Below are positions 6,949-13,624 of a DNA stretch of 14,098 bases, in pieces; positions within the stretch are counted from its first letter, which is position 1; each line of letters starts with the position of its first letter. The notes under the pieces were generated by a model. That model had not been told where the DNA came from and did not search any database. It saw only the letters and a program-made list of their open reading frames with translations. Position numbers and translations under genes: made by a program. Source of the stretch: a bacterium. Lineage in GTDB: Bacteria > JAHJDO01. The stretch spans positions 1-14,098 of the forward strand of contig JAGMBN010000019.1 of the NCBI GenBank assembly GCA_023129655.1. Direction: 5' to 3'.

Positions 6949-8063
6949 TTTTGCCTCACAGACAGCCAATAATTATAAACATCTTTCAACTCATCTGGTG
7001 ATATTTTCCATTGTTTTGTTGATGGAATATAGGCAAATCTTATTCCATATTTGTTTGCTTCTTCCCTGAGATAAGACAACATCTCCACGGGGCTTTTGCC
7101 ATTGAAACTTCCACTACAGTGATATGATCCTCCTGTGGAAGACAGTTTCTCAAAGATTTGAGGTATATTATCTTTATCAATGTTCATTGAAGAGGTTACT
7201 CCTATACATCCTTGAGTTCCCATAAAGACTGGCACATACTCTGCAATTGGACCACAGCTATGAATAAGACCTCCACCGTTTAATTCTTTAAAAATCATCT
7301 CATCATAAGGAGAACAAAACTCCTTATACATTTTGGGCGAGATGTTAATACAGTTATCTGCGGCAATACAATAATCACTCTCCTCCGGGAAGAAGGCTGG
7401 CATAATGTGGTCATGGCGAAAAAGACATCCATTTGCTTCAGCTATCTCCTTTTCAAGTTTTAAGAGACTTATCTGTGTCTTTGTAAGTTTGTGTAAAAAT
7501 CTATGAACAAGTTCTGGCTTCTCATAAAATCCAATGGAAAGTTCTTCCATCCCAAGGATAAGTTGGGCATTATCCCAGGGACCACGCATAGGGGTTGATT
7601 TGATAACTACTTCTTCAGGTGCATTCCTTGAGAAATACTCTATTTTCTTAAGAGCTTTTGGTAACCAGCCATCCTTTTGTGGGTCGGGATCCGGCCAATC
7701 TACTGCCTGTTCCAGAGTTTTAATCTTCCCCTTCCATCTCAAAACTCCGTCATTACCATAATGAAAATCCATTCCAAAGGCTGAAGGAATAACAGCATCA
7801 TCCTGCAGCATTGGAGAGAGCATTGGAACAAATGTCTCCACGGGTTCAGGAATAATCTCTAGGAATTTTCTAATTCCTTCCATTTGGTATTGAAAGTCCG
7901 CAACTTCATTTTTAAGGTCACAACTTCTAAGTTTAAGATTGCTCATTAATGGAGAAGTGCAGAACTCTATTAGGAATGGAATCTCTGTTTCCTTCCGCCA
8001 GAACTTGGTAAAGTATTCTCTATTTTTCTCTACCCAGTTACCAAACTTTATCTTTTTACTCAT
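6945..8063 (-). CDS. UroD-superfamily protein 2 (divergent, HSC...C motif)
   Basis: This 372-residue protein is a more divergent UroD-like member. It lacks the N-terminal SRERV helix signature and starts with an aromatic- and lysine-rich segment. Family traits are the TLEQAVDWPDPDP motif (116-127), STPMRGPWDNAQLILGMEEL (156-175), a conserved ISPKMYKEFCSPYDEMIF helix (241-258), and LIHSCGPIAEYVPVF (266-280). H268, C270 and possibly C286 would form the zinc site, with fewer residues before the last Cys than in the neighbouring paralogues. It starts at ATG 8063 with GAGG ten bases upstream, 42 bases after the glycosidase-like gene, and its TGA overlaps the next start by ATGA. Several UroD genes of different subtypes in one operon argue for different partners or substrates rather than redundancy. 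The reaction is not known. Confidence 0.82.
   Translation of the reverse strand: MSKKIKFGNWVEKNREYFTKFWRKETEIPFLIEFCTSPLMSNLKLRSCDLKNEVADFQYQMEGIRKFLEIIPEPVETFVPMLSPMLQDDAVIPSAFGMDFHYGNDGVLRWKGKIKTLEQAVDWPDPDPQKDGWLPKALKKIEYFSRNAPEEVVIKSTPMRGPWDNAQLILGMEELSIGFYEKPELVHRFLHKLTKTQISLLKLEKEIAEANGCLFRHDHIMPAFFPEESDYCIAADNCINISPKMYKEFCSPYDEMIFKELNGGGLIHSCGPIAEYVPVFMGTQGCIGVTSSMNIDKDNIPQIFEKLSSTGGSYHCSGSFNGKSPVEMLSYLREEANKYGIRFAYIPSTKQWKISPDELKDVYNYWLSVRQK
6954..6957 (-). promoter_or_regulatory. Ribosome binding site deciding the UroD-like 1 start
   Basis: GAGG on the minus strand lies five bases before ATG 6948, whereas the upstream TTG at 6969 would begin translation above this site. Together with the ATGA stop/start overlap it fixes ATG 6948 as the likely start. 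Confidence 0.65.
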
Positions 8064-8105
8064 AATATTTTTTCCTCAATTAAAATACACTTCCAATAAT
8101 CTCTC

Positions 8106-9677
8106 TTACCATTCAACTATTATTTTCTGCTCTTTGCTTTCTAACTTCAATTCTATCCGAACATAATGGACTTTGCCTGAAAATGAAGCAATCTCTTCGT
8201 AATCAGAATTTTCTATTCCATCTACAGTTATCTTCTTTAGAGAAGGTTTATACCTGAGAGAAAGAAGTACCTCAACAGGCTTTGTGGCACTGAGAACCAT
8301 AGAAGTTCTGCCATGTTCTTTTGGCATATCAGTTTGATATCTGTAAGAAACAAGTGAATCTTTAACTCGAAGGTCTTTTATTTCTAACAGGTGTAGATTA
8401 TCCGGCAATAAAGGACGTATCTCTATTCTATCATTATCTTCTATCTTTCCAGGCAAAGAAGCCGCAAGACTTAAGAAAAAGGAAAGATGAAGTAAATTTC
8501 CTCTATCCACAGCATTAGGTTTATCCGGATAAATCTTGAAATTCTTCGTCTCTTCTCCAACACCCACAGTTATTATATGCTGAGGCACAAGGTTGCTTTC
8601 ATCAGTATATTTCAATAAAGTATCTATTTCTTCAGCAGCTACAGCAGGATAACCGCCACTTAAAAGCAATTCAGAAGTAAGAGCATTTAGTGATAAACGA
8701 ACTCCCATCCCACTCCATCTTCTGCTATCAGAAGCTCCGCCCTCAAGGATAGAGCGCCCATCTGGACCTGGCATGTTAAAATCCAGCTGCCAATAGGTAT
8801 TTGGAATAATACGGTCTTTGTTATAATAGATATCTCTGACAGCCCAGAAAGTAGATGCTGTTCTTTCATTCCAGAGTCTATTGTTTACATATTGATACCA
8901 CAGTGCAGGTAATAAGTAAGGTTCAGTAACAAAAGGTTGACCGTTTTCGTGAATACCGGCAAAGTAATATTTTCCATCGTCATTCCATAAATATTTTTGT
9001 ATTCCTGCTTTTATTTCTTCTGCCAGGTTGCCCCATTTTAGGGCTAAACTATCTTTCCCATATTCCCTAGCTAGTCTTGAAGCACACTCCAATCCTTTCT
9101 GGCAGACACCGTTAATATGAAGAGAGTATCCTACTGGCATACCGATGTCTACACTTTTCCCAGTTACGTTTTTCCCCCTAAATACCATTTCTTCGATTCC
9201 CAAGCACATTTGAAATTTCTCATTATAAGTAGTACGTAAATATTCTGTTGCTTTTTCTATCATCTGCCAGTTTTCTTCTAACCACTTTTTATCTCTGGTA
9301 TAGTGATAATATTCATCACAGTGCCATAAAATATAGGCATTGGTATCAATCTCACTTTTGGCACATCCATTTTCTACTATAGGTTCAGGTTTTTCTACAT
9401 TGAAACATTGTCCCCAATTCCCTTCTGGAGATTGGCAGACCTTCCAAAAATCAAGAAAATGCCTTATTCTTTCAAATTCACCAAATTCAAGTAATGGCTG
9501 GGTTATAAATAGTCTTGGATAACATGCTTTCCCTTTGCCATACATAAATCCATTATCCCATCTGTCATCCGACTCTACGATACCTCCGCTTAAGTATTTA
9601 TCCTGACGATAAGCAATACTTTCTAAAGACGCCTTAATCATTTGATTTAATTTTTCGTTATCTGTTTTCACTTTCAT
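8106..9677 (-). CDS. Six-hairpin glycosidase-like protein
   Basis: The 523-residue protein looks like an (alpha/alpha)6-barrel glycosidase followed by a beta-rich C-terminal domain from about residue 430. Barrel features are paired aromatic helices, such as EIDTNAYILWHCDEYYHYTRD (residues 111-131 if counted from the TTG), KKWLEENWQMIEKATEYL, and an acidic loop LGIEEMVF. The end resembles the beta-sandwich of GH65/GH78/GH95-type enzymes, with VEVLLSLRYKPSLKKITVDG. No signal peptide is visible, so it is probably cytoplasmic and acts on imported oligosaccharide. I cannot assign a GH family or catalytic residues; E and D in the two acidic loops are candidates. The frame opens at a TTG (9683) overlapping the UroD-like 3 stop as TTGA. 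I chose ATG 9677 two bases after that stop; AAGGA lies upstream at a spacing that fits either. Confidence 0.72.
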   Translation of the reverse strand: MKVKTDNEKLNQMIKASLESIAYRQDKYLSGGIVESDDRWDNGFMYGKGKACYPRLFITQPLLEFGEFERIRHFLDFWKVCQSPEGNWGQCFNVEKPEPIVENGCAKSEIDTNAYILWHCDEYYHYTRDKKWLEENWQMIEKATEYLRTTYNEKFQMCLGIEEMVFRGKNVTGKSVDIGMPVGYSLHINGVCQKGLECASRLAREYGKDSLALKWGNLAEEIKAGIQKYLWNDDGKYYFAGIHENGQPFVTEPYLLPALWYQYVNNRLWNERTASTFWAVRDIYYNKDRIIPNTYWQLDFNMPGPDGRSILEGGASDSRRWSGMGVRLSLNALTSELLLSGGYPAVAAEEIDTLLKYTDESNLVPQHIITVGVGEETKNFKIYPDKPNAVDRGNLLHLSFFLSLAASLPGKIEDNDRIEIRPLLPDNLHLLEIKDLRVKDSLVSYRYQTDMPKEHGRTSMVLSATKPVEVLLSLRYKPSLKKITVDGIENSDYEEIASFSGKVHYVRIELKLESKEQKIIVEW

Positions 9678-9679
9678 CT

Positions 9680-10723
9680 TCAATTTTTCCTTTCTATAAA
9701 TGCTTCAAGCATAGCCTCAAGATTTTCTAAAGACAAATCTGGGTCTACTCCAGACCCACCTATAATACCACCTTTTTCAGTCCCAAACATTTTTATTAAA
9801 TGCCGTATATGTTTTTTAAATTCATCAGGAAAGCCATGTTTTATGCCCCCCTGTCGATCACCATAAAGATCAAAGCATATTTTCCCGGCAAATTGGCTAA
9901 GTTCCTTTTTCATTAAAAAGCTTTGACATTGAAGAACATCTACGCCAAGCTCAATAAGGTCCGGTATTATCTCTATTGTATACCCACAACTATGAAAATG
10001 GACATAGGCATTGCCTTTATGAATAGCATCAAAAAGTCTCTTATAGCGAGGTTTAAAGAATTTCCGCCAGAGAGAAGGATTTATCATAAGCGCCTGCTGA
10101 GTACCCCAGTCATCAGCAAAATTTATCATATCCGCTCCGAGTTTAATTGCTCTTTTGATAAGCGATAAATTGAATTCAACAATCATATCCGCTAATTCCT
10201 CAAGTTCTTTTCGTTCTTCTATAAGGTCAATCATCAGATTCTCATAACCTCGCAGTTCCTGAAGTTTTTCAAATAATCTGCTACCGCTATGTGTCCAAAG
10301 AGGTACAAGAACAAAACCGCCTTGAGCTTTAATCTCAGATGCCTTCTCTCTTTCCTTCTCAAATTTTTCTCCACTATCAGGCGGCAGGTCTGGAAGCTTA
10401 TATGTTTTAAATTTAGACCAATTACTTAGTGGATGGACAGTCGGTATGCCTACAATCCTCGGATCAGCTCTTTCCCATGTAACACCCCAAACATCTGTGC
10501 TTTTCGCATGGAATGCGATATCTTTATTGGCTTTTGGAATTGTTTCCAAAGAGTAGTTACCTCCAAACCATTTTAAGTCGGCTGGATACTTTTTGAGAAG
10601 ATTTAGAAAATTGTCACCGTATTTCCAGAACAAAGGACGTAAGCCATAATCCCCCCGAAAGATAGGAATACGATCAGGCTTTTTAAACTCAATAGCTTTT
10701 ATAATACGTTCTCGTGAATTCAT
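9680..10723 (-). CDS. UroD-superfamily protein 3 (MtaA/UroD-like)
   Basis: This is a compact UroD-like TIM barrel of 347 residues. It starts MNSRERIIKAIEFKKPDRIPI, has MINFADDWGTQQALMINPSLW (199-219) at the substrate-side loop, and VHFHSCGYTIEIIPDLIELG (241-260) followed by VDVLQCQ. H244, C246 and C266 give the HxC...C zinc-type pattern. The C-terminal GGIIGGSGVDPDLSLENLEAM is the usual last strand and helix. The ribosome site GGAGG sits six bases before ATG 10723, inside a 107-bp repeat also found before UroD-like 4. The preceding PHP tail here has no intact gene attached, so any ATGA coupling to it has been lost. The first three codons are identical to UroD-like 4, after which the two diverge, so they are old paralogues sharing a recent upstream segment. 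Confidence 0.85.
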   Translation of the reverse strand: MNSRERIIKAIEFKKPDRIPIFRGDYGLRPLFWKYGDNFLNLLKKYPADLKWFGGNYSLETIPKANKDIAFHAKSTDVWGVTWERADPRIVGIPTVHPLSNWSKFKTYKLPDLPPDSGEKFEKEREKASEIKAQGGFVLVPLWTHSGSRLFEKLQELRGYENLMIDLIEERKELEELADMIVEFNLSLIKRAIKLGADMINFADDWGTQQALMINPSLWRKFFKPRYKRLFDAIHKGNAYVHFHSCGYTIEIIPDLIELGVDVLQCQSFLMKKELSQFAGKICFDLYGDRQGGIKHGFPDEFKKHIRHLIKMFGTEKGGIIGGSGVDPDLSLENLEAMLEAFIERKN

Positions 10724-10821
10724 ACATTACCTCCATTTTTAACCCAGATTGGGCTTGACCAGGCCATATTACCATCTTGCTGTGTTACGCGAATATAATA
10801 ATAATCCGTGCCGTTAACCAA
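10715..10821. repeat. 107-bp direct repeat, inner copy
   Basis: This copy matches 13518-13624 over 107 bases with two mismatches, in the segments GGGCTTGACCAGGCC and GGGCTGGACCATGCC. It contains the last 33 codons and stop of a PHP/DUF3604-like gene, GGAGG (10730-10734), and the start and first three codons of UroD-like 3. Both differences are synonymous in the PHP frame (GCC/GCA for Ala, TCA/TCC for Ser). Beyond 10821 the match ends at the junction with a truncated UroD-like gene. Confidence 0.93.
10720..10821 (-). pseudogene. 3' remnant of a second PHP/DUF3604-like gene
   Basis: The remnant encodes LVNGTDYYYIRVTQQDGN and continues to the same GGNV end as the intact partial gene at the right edge, 33 identical residues and a TGA overlapping the UroD-like 3 start (ATGA). 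It has no start of its own. Everything upstream of it has been replaced by the truncated UroD-like reading frame, which reads through the remnant in another frame and stops at 10785. It probably survives because it carries the ribosome site for UroD-like 3. Confidence 0.85.
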
Positions 10822-11210
10822 TTATTAAGCATGGAATAATCTACATCTTCCCATATAGGCCACGAATACTTGTTAAAGTCATCCACTGAAAATATCCCAG
10901 GTGTATCTCTCTCAACGTCTCCAAACTTTACATCTATACTTGTGCCTACATAAGGCCCTTCACATTTATCCACCCATTTACCTTTTAACATATGCGGTGT
11001 TACAGAAATAAAGTCATATCCTGCTTTTACCCAAAATCCCACTTCCTTCTCCCAATTTTTAAATGGATATCCACTCACGATAGATTCACCCAAAAAAGCT
11101 CCCTTAATTTGATTGCTGATACTATGTTCAAACAACGGCAGTCTGTCTGGAACCTCCTGACAAAACAATGCTTTCTTTACTCTCTCAAAATTTGGTCTTT
11201 TTTCTTTCAT
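10785..11210 (-). pseudogene. Truncated UroD-superfamily gene (N-terminal third only)
   Basis: The open frame has 141 codons, against 320-420 for the intact paralogues. The first 129 or so are a recognisable UroD-like N-terminus: NFERVKKALFCQEVPDRLPL, then GFWVKAGYDFISVTP and YSWPIWEDVDYSML. At 10821/10822 it runs into the PHP remnant in the wrong frame, adding a foreign hydrophobic tail (NWLTARIIIIFA) before TAA. The barrel's second half, including the HSC/HSD metal motif, is missing, so a catalytic product is not expected. The start ATG 11210 with a G-rich site (AGGGGGG, three bases before ATG) still looks functional, so a short peptide could be made. It lies 24 bases after the GH4 gene. 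I read it as the product of a deletion. Confidence 0.82.
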
Positions 11211-11234
11211 CGTCCCCCCTTATACATTCATCAG

Positions 11235-12545
11235 TTATTTATAAAATTGCGGATAGTAGTCTTTACCAGTAGTAAGTATTTCCTCCATAAGTTGACGCGC
11301 GTTTTCTATTGTGCCAATATTCCCAGAAACTAATGGGTCATGTAAAAGAGCAAGCAAAAGTTTCTTTTTATCTCCTTTGATAGCTGCTTCTACTGTGAAT
11401 TCCTGGGAAGCAATAATAATCTCCAGTATTCCCCTAATATTTTGAGGAATATTTCCTACTTTCTCAGGCTTCAGATTCCCGTTCTTTACAATTCCTGGAA
11501 TTTCCAAAACAGCTTCTTGAGGTAAATTATCTACGGCTCCTCTATTGGGTAAATTTACAGCTTCAAACTTTTCTGTTTTTCCTTCAATAATAGACCCCAT
11601 TATAGAAACTGCTTTGTCATCGTAGTCAGTCTTAATAGCATCATCGGCCCAATCTTCTTCACTCCACTTACTTCGATCGGTACCTTTAGTCCATTTTGTT
11701 TCTTTAAAATAATTCTGCAAGAATTTCTGTTGAGGTTGTTTACAAAACCACGGAAAAAACTCAGCATTGTGAAGACCGCCAGTACTAGGAAATAACCCAA
11801 AGGTTTTGAAAAGTTGCACTGCAATAGAATGAGGCCATAATCGTTTGCCATATTCCCAAGTCAAATCTATCCAGATCTTTTCATCTGCTTCAATCTTTTT
11901 CTTAAGAAGAGGATACATATCTTGCCCTTCTTTCTTTATGCTGATAAACCAAGGAAGATGATTAACTCCAACAACTTTAAACTGCAATTTATTTTTCTCT
12001 ATATTTAAAAACTTAGAGATATTTTTTTCAGTTCCATATACACCATGGCAGAGCCCAACGACTTTGATATTAGTTTCCTTCCAGACAGCTCGGGTTAGCT
12101 GAGCCATAGGATTGCTATAATTAATGAGCCATGCGTTTGGACAAAATCGTTCCATTTCTTTGGCTATCCCGAGAATGACAGGAATATGCCGTAGAGATGT
12201 GAATATCCCCATAGCACCTATAGTATCACCAACGGTACTAAAAATATTATACCTTTCGGTAATTGCTCTTTCAGATCCAATTAGCTCGCCACCATAGCGA
12301 AAACTCGCTTCAACAAAATCAGCCCCATCAAGTGCTTCTTCCAATTTAGTTGTGGCCTTAAGATGAATTTCTCCCTTAGTTTTCTCCACTACCATATCAC
12401 AGATCCTTTTGGAACGTTCTAACTTTTCCTTGTTTGGATCCTCCAGAACTACTAAACTTCCTTTCATAGACCTGCTTGAAATTACATCATACACCAATGG
12501 AGCAGTAAAATGCCCCCCTGCACCAACTACCGCAATTTTATACAT
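11235..12545 (-). CDS. GH4-family NAD-dependent glycosidase, CHG-motif (uronidase-like)
   Basis: This 436-residue cytoplasmic enzyme belongs to glycoside hydrolase family 4, which uses NAD and a divalent metal in a redox-elimination mechanism. The Rossmann loop is VGAGGHFTAP (7-16), then DGADFVEASFRYGG (73-86), NYSNPMAQLTRA (142-153), LCHGVYG (165-171) and VVGVNHLPWF (191-200), with STGGLHNAEFFPWF (254-267). C166 of CHG and H196 are the expected metal ligands. In this family the residue after Cys-His correlates with substrate; CHG is associated with alpha-glucuronidases and alpha-galacturonidases, so a uronide substrate is suggested. It starts at ATG 12545 with AAGGAG ten bases upstream, 18 bases after UroD-like 4. 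Family assignment is secure; the substrate is inference. Confidence 0.87.
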   Translation of the reverse strand: MYKIAVVGAGGHFTAPLVYDVISSRSMKGSLVVLEDPNKEKLERSKRICDMVVEKTKGEIHLKATTKLEEALDGADFVEASFRYGGELIGSERAITERYNIFSTVGDTIGAMGIFTSLRHIPVILGIAKEMERFCPNAWLINYSNPMAQLTRAVWKETNIKVVGLCHGVYGTEKNISKFLNIEKNKLQFKVVGVNHLPWFISIKKEGQDMYPLLKKKIEADEKIWIDLTWEYGKRLWPHSIAVQLFKTFGLFPSTGGLHNAEFFPWFCKQPQQKFLQNYFKETKWTKGTDRSKWSEEDWADDAIKTDYDDKAVSIMGSIIEGKTEKFEAVNLPNRGAVDNLPQEAVLEIPGIVKNGNLKPEKVGNIPQNIRGILEIIIASQEFTVEAAIKGDKKKLLLALLHDPLVSGNIGTIENARQLMEEILTTGKDYYPQFYK

Positions 12546-12563
12546 AATGGTTCTACTCCTTTC

Positions 12564-13526
12564 TTAATAATTACATTCTCTTATTGCTTCAATAAAAGCC
12601 ACGATATTGTCCCAAGGAACATCTGGCTGCAACCGATGACTTGGCGCAAGAAGAAAGCCACCTCCTTTTCCTATATTGTTAAATAATGTTTTAACAGTCT
12701 TTTTAACATCTTGAGGTTTCCCAAATGGCATAGTTGTCTGCGTTCCCAAACATCCCCAAAAAGACAACCTATCTCCATACCTCTTCTTAAGTTCAACAGA
12801 ATCCATACATTCAGGTTGCACTGGATTCAAAATGTCTACGCCTATCTCAATTAAATCCTCAATTATGGGATTAATTTTTCCATCACTATGATACCAGATT
12901 AGAATATCTGGTTTTATTTTCTTTGCTCTCTTTATTACCTTGGCTAATCTTGGCTTCAACATTTCCCTCCACATATCAGGAGACATTATCATTCTATCCT
13001 CCATGCCTACATCATCCCCTGTCCTAAGTATATCCACGCCTGCCCGGACCATCTTTTCTGCCATAAAGCAGTTCATCGTTGTAATTCTATCCAGAATATA
13101 TTCCACAGCTTCCCGTTTGATATACCAATCCATCATAAATTTTTCCATGCCGGTCAACCCCCAGGCCGCTTCAAAGGTATGACCACCCCAGCCGCTAACA
13201 CAAAAATCATTCTGATGAAAATTTCTTACTTTCTGAATTAGCCCTTCGTATCTGTACTCAGCTGTTAAATCTGGGAAAGGATAAGATTTCAATTCTTCTA
13301 AGTTGGCTGGCAATTCCCGCGATGAAGACAAATTAACATCTTTCCTTGTCGGCAATACCCATACATGTCTTACATCACTATTAATACCAAAAAACTTTTC
13401 AAATCCTAAAGATTTAGTTTTTGTTTTAACTACTTCTTCCAGAGGAGGAGTAAAAAGGATCTCAAACGGGAGACGATCCGGTTCCTCTCTTTTCATAGCA
13501 GCCAAGACCCTTTCTCTTGAATTCAT
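12564..13526 (-). CDS. UroD-superfamily protein 4 (HSD variant)
   Basis: The shortest intact UroD-like protein here has 320 residues and starts MNSRERVLAAMKREEPDRLPF. It has FPDLTAEYRYEGL, GWGGHTFEAAWGLTGMEKF (112-130), LRTGDDVGMEDRMIMSPDMW (167-186), and WYHSDGKINPIIEDLIEIGV (211-230) followed by DILNPVQPECMD. The metal-type motif is HSD (H213, D215) with C240, so an Asp replaces the first Cys seen in the other three paralogues. SFWGCLGTQTTMPFGKP near 255-271 parallels FWGGGVDSQKTLPFGTP in UroD-like 1, so these two are the closest pair. Its ATG overlaps the PHP gene stop (ATGA), with GGAGG (13533-13537) six bases upstream. Methyl transfer is a hypothesis; the Asp could signal different metal chemistry. 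Confidence 0.85.
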   Translation of the reverse strand: MNSRERVLAAMKREEPDRLPFEILFTPPLEEVVKTKTKSLGFEKFFGINSDVRHVWVLPTRKDVNLSSSRELPANLEELKSYPFPDLTAEYRYEGLIQKVRNFHQNDFCVSGWGGHTFEAAWGLTGMEKFMMDWYIKREAVEYILDRITTMNCFMAEKMVRAGVDILRTGDDVGMEDRMIMSPDMWREMLKPRLAKVIKRAKKIKPDILIWYHSDGKINPIIEDLIEIGVDILNPVQPECMDSVELKKRYGDRLSFWGCLGTQTTMPFGKPQDVKKTVKTLFNNIGKGGGFLLAPSHRLQPDVPWDNIVAFIEAIRECNY

Positions 13527-13624
13527 ACATTACCTCCATTTTTAACCCAGATTGGGCTGGACCATGCCATATTACCATCTTGCTGTGTTACGCGAATATA
13601 ATAATAATCCGTGCCGTTAACCAA
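13518..13624. repeat. 107-bp direct repeat, outer copy
   Basis: This is the partner of 10715-10821, in the same orientation and offset by 2803 bases. Here the PHP-frame part is continuous with the intact upstream coding sequence, and the UroD part with UroD-like 4. The repeat pair flanks UroD-like 4, the GH4 gene and the truncated UroD gene. Exact recombination between copies would remove that segment and restore an intact PHP-to-UroD-like 3 junction. Confidence 0.93.

Noticed and set aside
6945..6969. TTG start at 6969 for UroD-like 1, giving a seven-residue N-terminal extension
   Set aside because: ATG 6948 has a well-placed GAGG and an ATGA overlap, and yields the SRER start seen in its paralogues.
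10785..11210. Treating the 141-codon ORF as an intact small gene
   Set aside because: It covers only the first third of a UroD-like protein, and its end is encoded by DNA that is 98% identical to the end of another gene in a different frame.
10715..13624. Insertion-sequence or composite transposon bounded by the 107-bp repeats
   Set aside because: No transposase, no terminal inverted repeats and no target duplication are visible; the repeats are parts of genes.
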